Shown here in pieces: positions 8,836 to 17,848 of a DNA stretch of 43,545 bases. The first letter of the stretch is position 1. Every line of letters starts with the position of its first letter. Both the position numbers and the translations under genes were made by a program. The stretch covers positions 1 to 43,545 of the forward strand of contig CANRGB010000010.1 in assembly GCA_947630005.1 (NCBI GenBank). Reading direction: 5' to 3'. Under the pieces are notes generated by a model. The model saw nothing but the letters and a program-made list of their open reading frames with translations. It did no database searches and had not been told where the DNA came from. This DNA is from an uncultured Lachnospiraceae bacterium (GTDB taxonomy: Bacteria; Bacillota; Clostridia; Lachnospirales; Lachnospiraceae).

Positions 8836-8866
8836 GTCTCCTGCTGTCCGCGCGCGGACATGCGGT

Positions 8867-9793
8867 TTATTTTCCGAACAGGTCCGCCGGATAGACCCCC
8901 TGCGCGATCAGATCCCCGATTTCCTTCCGCACGATCGGAACATCTTCCTGGAAAGTGATTCCAAACCAGCGGTCCCGGGATCCCAGCACGGTCAGTTCCA
9001 CCCGCTCTTCCTTCAGAAGGCGGTCAATGATCATCGGAAGAAGATATTCGGCTGTCAGCTCATTTCCGTTCAGCGTTTCCAGAAACCTGGAAAAACCCTG
9101 CGCAAGCTCTTCGATAAAGTCCGGCGTAAATCCCCAGAAATTCATCGAGACCAGACAATCCGGGGCGAGCTTTTTTATCGTTCCGTCCTTTTCTCTGACC
9201 GCGGGACCTTCCTTCGTCTTTATGATATTCCTCGTCTCCGCAATCGAGATCAGTTCTCCGTCCGCGTTCACGCTGCAGATCCCTCTCGTCACACCTCCGT
9301 GCTCCGACAGCGTATTATTCAGCCGAAAGCCCGCCATGCAGAAATGAAATTTCCCTTCCTCCGCGTTCCGGACACGGCTCAGGTAATCATATACTTTTCG
9401 GAAAGCGTCCTTTCCATAATAATCGTCCGCGTTGATGACCGCGAACGGTCCGTCTATCACATCCCTGCAGGCCAGGATCGCCTGTCCTGTCCCCCAGGGC
9501 TTTACGCGGGCGTCCGGTTTCTCAAATCCTTCCGGAAGATCTTCCAGCTCCTGAAATACATAAGCGGTCTCCACTTTTCCGGCCACACGGTCGCCAATCG
9601 CTTCTTTGAAATCCTTCAGCATACTTCTGCGGATCACAAATACGACTTTCTCAAAACCGGCCTCTATCGCGTCATAGATCGAATAATGCATGATGATCTC
9701 ACCGGACGGTCCAAACGAAGTAAGCTGTTTAATTCCCTGTCCAAAACGGCTGCCGATTCCGGCCGCCATAATCACAAGTGTCATCTTTTTCAT
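8867..9793 (-). CDS. Sugar-phosphate nucleotidyltransferase family protein
   Basis: A 308-residue cytoplasmic protein with a Rossmann-like nucleotidyltransferase (GT-A) fold. The N-terminus MAAGIGSRFG is a variant of the LAAGxGxRxG nucleotide-binding loop, Lys22 follows in GIKQL, and the substrate region has WGTGQAI and the metal-binding pattern FAVINADDYYG, typical of NDP-sugar pyrophosphorylases. The family joins a nucleoside triphosphate to a sugar phosphate and releases pyrophosphate; which sugar or choline-like group is used here cannot be told. Start: GGAGAACAG before ATG. It stands between terminators and appears to be a single-gene unit. Confidence 0.8.
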   Translation of the reverse strand: MKKMTLVIMAAGIGSRFGQGIKQLTSFGPSGEIIMHYSIYDAIEAGFEKVVFVIRRSMLKDFKEAIGDRVAGKVETAYVFQELEDLPEGFEKPDARVKPWGTGQAILACRDVIDGPFAVINADDYYGKDAFRKVYDYLSRVRNAEEGKFHFCMAGFRLNNTLSEHGGVTRGICSVNADGELISIAETRNIIKTKEGPAVREKDGTIKKLAPDCLVSMNFWGFTPDFIEELAQGFSRFLETLNGNELTAEYLLPMIIDRLLKEERVELTVLGSRDRWFGITFQEDVPIVRKEIGDLIAQGVYPADLFGK

Positions 9794-9903
9794 GTCTGTT
9801 CTCCAAATATCCCCCTCTGCCTGTTCTGCAAAACGGCAGTATTTCCGTAAAAAATTCCTGTATCATCAGGCATGTCCGCCTCCGCGGACGATCCCGCCGT
9901 CAA

Positions 9904-9927
9904 AACGGATCCGGCTTCTGCGCCGGA
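9904..9927 (-). terminator. Possible terminator after the dipeptidase gene
   Basis: TCCGGC and GCCGGA form a 6-bp perfect stem with a 6-base loop on the minus strand, followed by TCCGTTTTG. The T-tract is short and displaced, so efficiency is uncertain. It lies about 20 bases past the stop at 9947. Confidence 0.4.
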
Positions 9928-9946
9928 CAAATTCAAAATTTCCGGA

Positions 9947-10921
9947 TCAGCCAAGGATCTCCCTGTAAAGCTTCCGGACGTTTCCCTCACAGATCAGATC
10001 GACTTCCCGGCCGCTGAAGCCGGCGCGGTGCAGCGCCCAGACGAGACTGCCGATATCCGATACGCCGGCAATATCCGACTCCGACTCAAACCCATCGAAA
10101 TCCGAACCAAGTCCGACACTCTCGATTCCCGCTTTTTCCGCGATATGGACGGCATGACGGGCAATCGACGCGCACGCGGATTCCCCGGCCGCTCCCCCGT
10201 TCAAAAACAGCGGATAGTAATTCAGTCCGATCACACAGCCCCGCTCTCCCATCGCGCACAGCAGATCATCGGGAAGATTTCTCTCATGGTTCCACACGGC
10301 ACGCGCATTGGAATGACTCGCCGCAAACGGTTTCCGCGTGACTGCGAGCACATCCCGGACGCCTTCGTCCGACAGATGCGAGACATCCGGAATCATGCCT
10401 ATGCTTTCCATTGCCTCAAGGAATTCGATCCCTTTCTGTTTCAGGCCCTGCGGTCCCGCGCCCGTTCCCAAAGGCTGCGCGGACTCATAAAACGCCGGAT
10501 ACGCCAGTTCGTTTTCATAATTCCAGCAGAGCGTCATCATCCGTGCGCCTCTCTCATAGAGCGCCCGGAGTTTCCGGATATCGCCCTGGCACATGCCGCC
10601 CTCCTCAAGCGTCAGCATCGCGGAGATTTTCCCCTCGCTTCGGCTGCGTTCCATCTCCGCATACGAGACGACCGCCCTGACAGTCTCTTCGTTTTTCCGT
10701 ATTTCCTCCCAAAAAAGCTCCGTCTGTTCCAGAGCGTCCGCAAACGGATCCTCTGTCCCTGCAAGATCCACGAACACCGCGAAATTCTGAAGCGTGTACG
10801 ACTGCTCCCTCATCCTGTCAAGATCCAGACAGAGGCTGTTTTTTTGCAGCCCCTCCGCGCTTCCGTTTTTTCTGCGGTTTCGCAGCTCGCTCAATGTATC
10901 ACAATGCATGTCCGCAATCAT
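9947..10921 (-). CDS. Membrane dipeptidase (peptidase M19, renal dipeptidase type)
   Basis: A 324-residue protein with the M19 zinc ligands: the N-terminal DMHCDT, Glu in TLEEGG, the His in DVSHLS and the HSNAR motif, plus GLGSDFDG near the C-terminus. The family cleaves dipeptides, including some with D-residues, with two zinc ions. No signal peptide is seen, so it should be cytosolic, as in many Clostridia. The length matches bacterial members (about 310-330 residues). It follows the degV gene by 12 bases, suggesting co-transcription. Start: GAGAGGAACAG before ATG. Confidence 0.88.
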   Translation of the reverse strand: MIADMHCDTLSELRNRRKNGSAEGLQKNSLCLDLDRMREQSYTLQNFAVFVDLAGTEDPFADALEQTELFWEEIRKNEETVRAVVSYAEMERSRSEGKISAMLTLEEGGMCQGDIRKLRALYERGARMMTLCWNYENELAYPAFYESAQPLGTGAGPQGLKQKGIEFLEAMESIGMIPDVSHLSDEGVRDVLAVTRKPFAASHSNARAVWNHERNLPDDLLCAMGERGCVIGLNYYPLFLNGGAAGESACASIARHAVHIAEKAGIESVGLGSDFDGFESESDIAGVSDIGSLVWALHRAGFSGREVDLICEGNVRKLYREILG

Positions 10922-10933
10922 AGACTGTTCCTC

Positions 10934-11785
10934 TCAGCTCACGAATCCGCTGATCCCAAAAGCTCCCGGCCCGCTGTGCGTGGAAACGACACAGCCGGTC
11001 TCAATCCACAGGACTTCCGAAAATCCCATCTCCCGCGCCCGCTGTTCCAGCACGCTTCGAATCTTCTGGCTAAGTCCCGGGGAATACACGAACGCAATCA
11101 CTTCTTTTGAAAATTTCTGGGAAACCGGATAGTCCTCGAGCATTTTCGGCGCCGCTTTGCGCATGCTGCCGCGGTATTTTTTCGTCGCCTCAAGCTTTCC
11201 GTCAATCAGTTCGATCAGCGGGTTCAGCGAGAGGATCTTCGCTCCAAGATAAGCGGCGTTGCTGACGCGTCCTCCTGCCTTGAGATATTCCAGATCTCCC
11301 GGGAGAAATCCCATGCGGCAGCGGCCGCTCAGCTGCTTCACCTTTTCCCCGATTTCCTGCAGAGAGCAGTCGGGGTGCTCCTCCAGGTATCTGGCGGTAA
11401 AAATGGTGACAAGCGCCTGCCCCGCGGAAACATGTTTCGTGTCGATGCTTGTCACATAATCACGCCCTTTCGCGGCAATCAGCGCACTCTGATAAGAGCA
11501 GGTGGTCGCCGCGGAATACGCGAGATGCAGAATATGTTTATCCGGGTGCCGCGCATGTATCCTGTCAAATACCTCTTCAAAATCCGACGGGGTACTCCCG
11601 CTGGTCTTCGGCAGCTTCCCGGTATTTTTGTGATAGTCAAAAACCTCCGTCGTCGGAAAATCACCGTCATTTTTCGTTTCCGTGTCAAAAGTCACATGCA
11701 TGGGTACCTTCCAGATGCCGTAACGTTTTGCGATATCGTCAGGTATGTCCGCGCCCGTCTCGGCAAGCAGTACGTACTTTCCCAT
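10934..11785 (-). CDS. DegV family fatty-acid-binding protein
   Basis: A 283-residue protein of the DegV family, the lipid-binding partner (FakB) of the fatty acid kinase FakA in Firmicutes. It shows the N-terminal ETGADIP block, the KTSGSTPSDF motif that binds the fatty-acid carboxylate, the SAATTCSYQSA helix and GRVSNAAYLGAKILSLNPLIEL. It would present an acyl group to FakA for phosphorylation and entry into phospholipids; fakA is not in this window. Start: GGAGGGAAGGAG directly before ATG. An extended -10 lies about 70 bases upstream. Confidence 0.9.
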   Translation of the reverse strand: MGKYVLLAETGADIPDDIAKRYGIWKVPMHVTFDTETKNDGDFPTTEVFDYHKNTGKLPKTSGSTPSDFEEVFDRIHARHPDKHILHLAYSAATTCSYQSALIAAKGRDYVTSIDTKHVSAGQALVTIFTARYLEEHPDCSLQEIGEKVKQLSGRCRMGFLPGDLEYLKAGGRVSNAAYLGAKILSLNPLIELIDGKLEATKKYRGSMRKAAPKMLEDYPVSQKFSKEVIAFVYSPGLSQKIRSVLEQRAREMGFSEVLWIETGCVVSTHSGPGAFGISGFVS

Positions 11786-11855
11786 CTCCTTCCCTCCATC
11801 CTGTAAAATTTGTATGTCTTCGCGCCGGATTCACAGAATCCGTTTTTATCTGTTA

Positions 11856-11864
11856 AGTATAGCA
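11856..11864 (-). promoter_or_regulatory. Extended -10 promoter for degV
   Basis: On the minus strand TGCTATACT gives a TGn-TATACT extended -10 element about 70 bases before the DegV start. No convincing -35 is present, as is common for extended -10 promoters. Confidence 0.4.
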
Positions 11865-11953
11865 TAAAACATCCGCTTCCGCATTTCGGATTTGTGAACT
11901 TTTCAAGAATTTTCCGGCGGTTTTCAGAGAATTTCCGTTTTCGCGGCTCCCGT

Positions 11954-12703
11954 TCACTCTTCAAGCGTGATCTTTTCGATCACCGGCTGATCTTCGGCGT
12001 TCACCGTGCCGTTGTCGTCCTGGACGGGCACATCCTTGCAGATCTGATCCACGATCTCCATGCCGCTCGTGACATGCCCGAACCCGGCGTAATCGCCGTC
12101 AAGATACGTGCTGTCAGACTGCACGATAAAAAACTGGCTGCTCGCGCTGTCCGGATCGTTTGACCGGGCCATAGAGATAACGCCGCGTTTATGTGAGATC
12201 GGGTTGTCCACACCGTTGCTCGAAAATTCCCCTTTGATCGTCTGATCCGATCCTCCCGTTCCGTTCCCGAGCGGGTCTCCGCCCTGAATCATGAAACCGT
12301 CGATGATCCGGTGGAACGTAAGCCCGTCATAAAACCCTTCTTTTACAAGCTTCACAAAGTTTTCAACCGTCAGAGGAGCCGCCTCCTCGTCGAGCTGAAC
12401 CACAATATCGCCGTAATCCTTTACAGAGATCGTGGCAACCGGACCGGACGCCTGGGACGCGCCGCCGGCATCCGCCTGCTTCCCCGCGCCGGAATCTTTT
12501 CCCGTTCCTTTCCACACAAAGAAAATCACAGCGGCAATGACGGCTGCGGCCACACAGATTCCCGCCGCGATCAGCGCCTTGTTCGGCTTTTTGCTTTCCT
12601 GCGCGCTCTTCTGTTTCGCGTCGCCCGCTTTTGCCGGCGCCGCTTTCTTCGCCGGTCCGCTCTTCTGATTTGGTTTCTTCTTCTTTGTAAGTTTATTGCT
12701 CAT
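11954..12703 (-). CDS. Membrane-anchored cyclophilin-type peptidyl-prolyl isomerase
   Basis: A 249-residue protein. The first ~50 residues are very rich in Lys, Ala and Pro (cytoplasmic side), followed by one membrane span (ALIAAGICVAAAVIAAVIFF) and an external cyclophilin domain. The domain holds FHRIIDGFMIQGGDP, the active-site block with the catalytic Arg, and GVISMARSNDPDSASSQFFI. It would speed proline isomerisation of secreted or surface proteins. I start at 12703 because AGGAAAGGAAG lies at the right distance; an ATG nine codons upstream has no good RBS. It stands alone, after the terminator at 12828-12852. Confidence 0.9.
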   Translation of the reverse strand: MSNKLTKKKKPNQKSGPAKKAAPAKAGDAKQKSAQESKKPNKALIAAGICVAAAVIAAVIFFVWKGTGKDSGAGKQADAGGASQASGPVATISVKDYGDIVVQLDEEAAPLTVENFVKLVKEGFYDGLTFHRIIDGFMIQGGDPLGNGTGGSDQTIKGEFSSNGVDNPISHKRGVISMARSNDPDSASSQFFIVQSDSTYLDGDYAGFGHVTSGMEIVDQICKDVPVQDDNGTVNAEDQPVIEKITLEE

Positions 12704-12827
12704 ATGTATCTTCCTTTCCTGATTTCTCATGTTTCCGCACAGCCGTACCCACGCGGCCGTCTCCCGGCTTCATTCCCCACTCTAGTTTCACGTTGTTTCC
12801 CACCCGTTTAATTCCCGCGGTTTCAAT

Positions 12828-12852
12828 AAAAAAAGAGTCTTGTACCCTTTTT
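12828..12852 (-). terminator. Bidirectional terminator after yolD
   Basis: AAAAAGGGT and ACTCTTTTT pair over nine positions (one G-T) with a 5-base loop and run into a T-tract on the minus strand. It separates the polymerase-yolD unit from the cyclophilin gene. Confidence 0.65.
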
Positions 12853-12905
12853 AATCAGAAGCCGATAATACTGTACCATAACGCTTTTTCATTTTCAATA
12901 TATTT

Positions 12906-13337
12906 TTAGAGGGCGTGCACATCCCCTTCGATCTCGATATCAAAAATATCCTCTATCGCAATTGCCGACTTGTCGTCAAACACCACGACCCTTTTCACGC
13001 CGTCGATTTTCCTTATGCGGCCGGTCTTTGTCACGTAAGATCCTCCTTCTTTTCTGCCATCCGGCACAAAGTACGTAATGCCTGCCCGCGGATGTTCGGA
13101 TATTCTTTTACATAAGTAATCCATCTTTTCGCTGAGCACCGCGGCTCTGTACTCGCTTAGTTCAAACCTTTCATCCGTCAGCCTTGCCGCTTCTTCCACA
13201 GCATCATCATAACCTGTCAGCGCGGCAAACGGAGAAAACTGTGCCGCCCGGTCAGCATTGCTCATATGGGGACGCGTCTCTGACTGATGATGCGGCATGT
13301 CAATGATATCCCTGTAATCACGGATGTCTCTGTTCAC
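12906..13337 (-). CDS. YolD-like family protein
   Basis: A 143-residue protein of the YolD family, small proteins encoded next to Y-family polymerases in Firmicutes (for example YqjX beside YqjW in Bacillus). The conserved block MSNADRAAQFSPFAALTGYDDAVEE is nearly textbook. The C-terminal part is beta-rich and ends in a five-strand-like pattern. Its role in translesion synthesis is thought to be accessory, possibly equivalent to UmuD, but is not established. Start codon is GTG with GGAGGGG eight bases upstream. It follows the polymerase gene by 27 bases and should be co-transcribed with it. Confidence 0.88.
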   Translation of the reverse strand: MNRDIRDYRDIIDMPHHQSETRPHMSNADRAAQFSPFAALTGYDDAVEEAARLTDERFELSEYRAAVLSEKMDYLCKRISEHPRAGITYFVPDGRKEGGSYVTKTGRIRKIDGVKRVVVFDDKSAIAIEDIFDIEIEGDVHAL

Positions 13338-13364
13338 AAATACTGCCCCTCCTGTAACTGTCTC

Positions 13365-14888
13365 CTATGCTCTGTGTCCCCCGATCTGATTGTTTCTCTC
13401 CAGACCAGTCGCACCTTTCTCAAGGTTCAGACCTTTAAACACGGCATTGCTCCCATACTTTTTTCTTATGCTGAGTATAGCCTGCTGCATGTCCTTTTCT
13501 TTCTGCAGTCTGGTTTCCTCGTCTTTTCTTTCTCTCTGAGAGGCGTCATCCCAGGCGTCCATATAATCAAAGAGACTTATCTGCTCATATGCAGGATTCT
13601 CTTTTTTCTCTTTCTCAGAAGATACAAAATTTGCGGCGACATACATCCTTCTCACAAGGAGATTTCTGTCTGCAATGCTGTCATACAGTTCCAGCGCCGC
13701 ATCCGATATAAATCTGCCGGATGAAGTTGCCCTCGTCAGATTTCTGGATCCGTGGGCATGTTTAGGAATCTCCCTGCCGTAATGATCCCTTTTGACCTCC
13801 CCGTGATACAGCTTCCGGATATCAGGATTCGTCAGACACTCCGTGTCATATCCCACAGTCAGAGCAATCTGCGTTGTAACCAGTCCTTTATCCATAAGAT
13901 CCAGCGCCAGGGCATCGGCCATTTCATGAACAACCAGCCTCGCCTCATCGAACGTATAAGGACGCCGCAGTACCTGGCCGGAGCTGATACTGCTGGATTC
14001 CGGCTTGTACGCCTTGATATCCGCAATCGTACAAGGCTCCCATCCCCATGCGTGATCGATCAGAAGCTCCGCGTTGATGCCAAACAGATTATAGAGAAAA
14101 TCTTCATCCCGCAGCGACTGCCGTGCGACGTCACCCATCGTATAAATCCCGTTCTGTTCCAGCTTTTTTGCGTATCCTCTGCCGACACGCCAGAAATCGG
14201 TAAGCGGCCGGTGTGTCCATAACTTTTTACGATAAGTCATTTCGTCAAGTTCTGCGATCCGGACGCCGTTTTCGTCCGCCGGAACATGCTTTGCCACAAT
14301 ATCCATGGCGATCTTCGCAAGATAAAGATTTGTGCCTATGCCTGCCGCCGCAGTGATTCCCGTCTCGGCAAGGACTTCCCTGATTATCTTCACCGCCAGA
14401 TCATGCGGCGACAGGCCGTAGATGCCGAGATATCCGGTCACATCCATGAATACTTCGTCGATACTGTAAACATGAATGTCCTCCGGCGCAATATACCGGA
14501 GATATATTTGATAGATCTTTGTGCTGTACTGCATGTAATAGGACATGCGCGGGACCGCCGCGATGTAATCAACAGCTAGGGATGGATCCTTTTTCAGCTC
14601 AGTATCACTGCTCGATTTTCCTGAAAATTTTCTTTCCGGAGCATGAGCCTGACGGGCCGCATTTACCTGCTCGATCTTCTGTATCACTTCAAAAAGCCTT
14701 GCGCGGCCGGGGATTCCGTATGATTTCAGTGACGGAGAAACAGCGAGGCAGATTGTCTTTGCGGTCCTGCTTTCGTCCGCCACTACAAGATTCGTAGTTA
14801 TCGGATCCAGTCCTCTTTCCACGCATTCTACCGATGCATAAAATGATTTCAGGTCAATCGCGATATAAATATGCCGTTTATCTTCCAC
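13365..14888 (-). CDS. Y-family translesion DNA polymerase (UvrX/YqjW type)
   Basis: A 507-residue DNA polymerase of the UmuC/DinB family. Catalytic acids are in IDLKSFYASVE (Asp12) and YSIDEVFMD (Asp144, Glu145), followed by an HhH region (WRVGRGYAKKLEQNGIYTMGDVA) and a little-finger domain. QISLFDY at about 436-442 fits the beta-clamp binding motif. The insert and RTAKTICLAVSPSLKSYGI are typical of Firmicute UvrX/YqjW rather than Pol IV. It copies past DNA lesions at the price of mutations. Start codon is GTG preceded by AAGGGGG. It lies 42 bases after metA and 27 before yolD. No GAAC-N4-GTTC type LexA box is visible upstream, so damage control would have to act from a promoter further up the operon. 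Confidence 0.92.
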   Translation of the reverse strand: MEDKRHIYIAIDLKSFYASVECVERGLDPITTNLVVADESRTAKTICLAVSPSLKSYGIPGRARLFEVIQKIEQVNAARQAHAPERKFSGKSSSDTELKKDPSLAVDYIAAVPRMSYYMQYSTKIYQIYLRYIAPEDIHVYSIDEVFMDVTGYLGIYGLSPHDLAVKIIREVLAETGITAAAGIGTNLYLAKIAMDIVAKHVPADENGVRIAELDEMTYRKKLWTHRPLTDFWRVGRGYAKKLEQNGIYTMGDVARQSLRDEDFLYNLFGINAELLIDHAWGWEPCTIADIKAYKPESSSISSGQVLRRPYTFDEARLVVHEMADALALDLMDKGLVTTQIALTVGYDTECLTNPDIRKLYHGEVKRDHYGREIPKHAHGSRNLTRATSSGRFISDAALELYDSIADRNLLVRRMYVAANFVSSEKEKKENPAYEQISLFDYMDAWDDASQRERKDEETRLQKEKDMQQAILSIRKKYGSNAVFKGLNLEKGATGLERNNQIGGHRA

Positions 14889-14930
14889 AAAGACACCCCC
14901 TTGATCCCCCGCTGATATTTTAGCTGCGCC

Positions 14931-15863
14931 CTAAATATCCGTAAAATCCGGCGTCCCCATCAGATCGTACGGCGTCACCTGATAGACGTAGTAATTGAGC
15001 CAGTTCGTATACAGGTTGTTGGCGTGCGACCTCCACATCAGGTTCGGCTTGATGGAAGGATCGTCATTTATATAATAATTCTTCGGTATCTCGATCGGAA
15101 GTCCTTTGGAGAGGTCCCGCTTGTATTCCGCGTCAAGCGTCACCCTGTCATATTCCGGATGTCCCATGATGAATATCTTCCTGCCGCCGTCCGCCATCGC
15201 GAGAAACAGTCCCGCCTCGTCTGATTCCGCCAGAATCGTCAGCTCCCTGCATTTTCGGATATCCTCGATCGGCACTTCCGTATGGCGGGAGTGCGGGGCG
15301 AGAAATACATCGTCAAAACCGCGCACCAGCGGGACCTTGCGGTTCAGGACACGGTGCCAGAACAGTCCGAACATCTTCTTGTCAAGCAGGCGCTTCTGCA
15401 GTCCGTAATGATAGTACAACCCGGCCTGCGCCGCCCAGCACAGGTAAATTGTGGAGGTGACATTTGACTTCGTCCAGCTCATGATCTCTGTGAGCTCTTT
15501 CCAGTAATCCACCTCCTCAAACTCCAGCATCTCCACCGGGGCTCCCGTGATGATCATCCCGTCAAAGCGGCGGCTGCTGATCTCGTTGAATCCCACATAA
15601 AACTGGTTCAGATGGCTCGCGGATGTGTTTTTTGCTTCGTGGCTGCTCACGCGCACAAACGTTATGTCCACCTGAAGAGGCGTATTTGAAAGAGAACGCA
15701 GAAGCTGCAGCTCTGTCTCCTCCTTAAGAGGCATAAGATTCAGGATCGCAATCTGAATCGGACGGATATCCTGATGGATCGCCCTGTGTTCATCCATCAC
15801 AAAAATATTTTCTCTTTCCAGAATTTCTCTTGCCGGCAAATCTGTCTGTACTCTGATTGGCAT
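14931..15863 (-). CDS. metA: Homoserine O-acyltransferase MetA, probably acetyl-CoA dependent
   Basis: A 310-residue enzyme of methionine synthesis that acylates the hydroxyl of homoserine. The numbering agrees exactly with the reference family: Cys142 (LCWAAQAG) as nucleophile and His235/Glu237 (GHPEYD) as the other catalytic residues. Position 111 is Glu (GAPVE). In characterised MetA proteins Glu111 goes with acetyl-CoA and Gly111 with succinyl-CoA, so this enzyme is predicted to make O-acetylhomoserine despite the usual succinyltransferase label. Start: TAAGGAGGAGTAGC then ATG. It is 12 bases after ligA; no room is left for a riboswitch. Confidence 0.93.
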   Translation of the reverse strand: MPIRVQTDLPAREILERENIFVMDEHRAIHQDIRPIQIAILNLMPLKEETELQLLRSLSNTPLQVDITFVRVSSHEAKNTSASHLNQFYVGFNEISSRRFDGMIITGAPVEMLEFEEVDYWKELTEIMSWTKSNVTSTIYLCWAAQAGLYYHYGLQKRLLDKKMFGLFWHRVLNRKVPLVRGFDDVFLAPHSRHTEVPIEDIRKCRELTILAESDEAGLFLAMADGGRKIFIMGHPEYDRVTLDAEYKRDLSKGLPIEIPKNYYINDDPSIKPNLMWRSHANNLYTNWLNYYVYQVTPYDLMGTPDFTDI

Positions 15864-15874
15864 GCTACTCCTCC

Positions 15875-17848
15875 TTACAGCGCCAGGAAGGCTTCCTCCG
15901 ACAGGATCGGAATATTCAGTTCCTTCGCTTTTTTATTTTTTGACGACGATGAAGCTGTGTCGTTATTAATCAGATAGTCTGTCTTTTTCGTAACGCTCCC
16001 GGTCACTTTTCCTCCGCGGCTCTCAATATAAGCTTTCAGTTCATTTCGGTTCGCGAAATGTGTGACCGTCCCCGTGATCACAAAAGTTTTTCCTGCAAGC
16101 GTCTGTTCCTCTTCGTTTTCCGGCTGCGGGGACTCGATCTGCAGCTGTCCCAGCAGCCGTTCCAGATTCGCGCTGTTTTCCTTGTCGCGAAAATACGCGG
16201 CGACCGCCCCTGCCAGGACTTCCCCGATCCCGTCAATCTCGGAGAGTTCCTCCACGGAAGCCGCCCGTATCATCGTCAGATCCTGCCTGAAATGCCGACA
16301 GAGCATCCGCGCGTTGGCGGCGCCGATCCCCGGTATCCCAAGTCCGAAGATCAGCCGGGAAAGCGTCGTATGTCTCGCGCTTTCGATTCCTGCCATGAGA
16401 TTTGCGAACGATTTCTCCCCGAATCCTTCCATCTCCACGATCTCGTCCCTGTGTTTTTCCAGCAGAAAGATATCCGCAAAAGAATGGATAAAGCCTTTCG
16501 CGATAAATTTTTCCAGCGTCGCCTCGGAAAGACCGTCGATATTCAGCGCGTCTCTGCTGACAAAAAGCGTGAACGCCTTGATTTTTTTCGCGACGCAGGC
16601 CTCATTGGTACAGTACAGTGTCTCCACACCGCGGACATTCTGCACTTTCGTTTCCTTCCCGCAGGCCGGGCAGAAGGCCGGAATTTCAATCCTGCCGCTG
16701 CGCGTCAGGTTGTCCGCGATCTGAGGAATGATCATGTTCGCCTTGTAAACCGTGACCGTATCGCCGATCCCAAGCGCGAGCGCTTTCATGATACTGAGGT
16801 TATGGACGCTTGCCCGGCTGACGGTCGATCCTTCCAGTTCCACGGGCTCGAAGATCGCCACCGGATTGATCAGTCCCGTCCTCGACGGACTCCACTCAAT
16901 CTCCAGAAGCTTCGTCTCCCTGATTTCGTCGCGCCATTTAAACGCGATGGAATCACGCGGAAATTTTGCCGTCCTCCCAAGAGACTGCCCGTAAGCGATA
17001 TCGTCATAGATGAGAACAAGACCGTCGGAAGGCACATCAAAATACGAGATCTTATCGGCAAACTTCCGCACGGTTTCCTCCATCGCCGAGGCGTCCGCCA
17101 TATAATGCTCCACCACGTCAAAGCCCTGCGACTGCAGCCATTCAAGCTGCTTCTTTCGCGAATTTTCAAAATCCACGCCGTCGGCCCGCACAAGGGCAAA
17201 CGCATAAAATCTCACACCTCTGCGCGCCGTAATCTCATTATTGAGCTGTCTGACCGAGCCGCTGCAGAGATTTCTGGGATTCTTGTATTTCGCGTCCGCA
17301 TCCCCGATCTCCTCATTGATCCTCGTAAAGTCCGTATAAGTGATCACCGCTTCGCCGCGCAGGATCAGCTCGCCCGGATAGGATATCTGAAGCGGGATAT
17401 TCTGAAAAACGCGCGCGTTGTTCGTGATGACCTCTCCGATCTCGCCGTTTCCGCGCGTCACCGCCTTTTCCAGACGGCCGTCCCGGTAAGTGAGGACAAC
17501 GGTCAGCCCGTCCAGCTTCCACGAGACAACAGTCTGATGATCTCCCGCGAAGCTTTTCAGGCCTTCTATGTCCTTCGTCTTGTCAAGTGACAGCATCGGG
17601 GACTCGTGCCTCTCCTTCGGCAGTTCGTCGAGAACCTCATATCCGACTTTCGTGGTCGGACTGCCAGTCAGAACAGTCCCGCTCTCCTGCTCAAGCCGCG
17701 CAAGTTCGTCGTAAAATCTGTCATATTCATAATTGCTCATCAGTTCCCGGTCTTCCTGGTAATAAGCCTTCGCCGCCTCTGTCAGGATACGGATGAGCTC
17801 CCGCATTCTCTCAATTTTCTGATTTTCCAAGGTTTCGACCCCTCTCAT
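15875..17848 (-). CDS. ligA: NAD-dependent DNA ligase
   Basis: A 657-residue ligase that seals nicks with NAD as AMP donor. The order is N-terminal Ia-like region, adenylation domain with Lys111 in SWKLDGL, OB fold, a four-Cys zinc finger (CPACG and CTNEAC around residues 400-420), helix-hairpin-helix region and a C-terminal BRCT domain ([11 protein letters not shown]). The residues before the active Lys are SW, where well-known LigA proteins have a Glu two positions earlier (E-x-K-L-D-G), and RGNGEIGEV replaces RGDGxxGEDVT. It thus belongs to a divergent subgroup. The ATG overlaps the rluF stop as ATGA; a TTG at 17830 with GAGAGGGG upstream is an alternative start. Close spacing with rluF and metA suggests one operon. 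Confidence 0.9.
   Translation of the reverse strand: MRGVETLENQKIERMRELIRILTEAAKAYYQEDRELMSNYEYDRFYDELARLEQESGTVLTGSPTTKVGYEVLDELPKERHESPMLSLDKTKDIEGLKSFAGDHQTVVSWKLDGLTVVLTYRDGRLEKAVTRGNGEIGEVITNNARVFQNIPLQISYPGELILRGEAVITYTDFTRINEEIGDADAKYKNPRNLCSGSVRQLNNEITARRGVRFYAFALVRADGVDFENSRKKQLEWLQSQGFDVVEHYMADASAMEETVRKFADKISYFDVPSDGLVLIYDDIAYGQSLGRTAKFPRDSIAFKWRDEIRETKLLEIEWSPSRTGLINPVAIFEPVELEGSTVSRASVHNLSIMKALALGIGDTVTVYKANMIIPQIADNLTRSGRIEIPAFCPACGKETKVQNVRGVETLYCTNEACVAKKIKAFTLFVSRDALNIDGLSEATLEKFIAKGFIHSFADIFLLEKHRDEIVEMEGFGEKSFANLMAGIESARHTTLSRLIFGLGIPGIGAANARMLCRHFRQDLTMIRAASVEELSEIDGIGEVLAGAVAAYFRDKENSANLERLLGQLQIESPQPENEEEQTLAGKTFVITGTVTHFANRNELKAYIESRGGKVTGSVTKKTDYLINNDTASSSSKNKKAKELNIPILSEEAFLAL

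Noticed and set aside
14889-14930. LexA (DinR) box before the Y-family polymerase
   Set aside because: No GAAC-N4-GTTC-like sequence is visible in the gap.
15864-15874. SAM riboswitch or T-box before metA
   Set aside because: Only 11 bases separate ligA and metA, so there is no room for one.
16058-17590. A 510-codon plus-strand open frame
   Set aside because: It is antisense to ligA and shows no recognisable motif or ribosome binding site.
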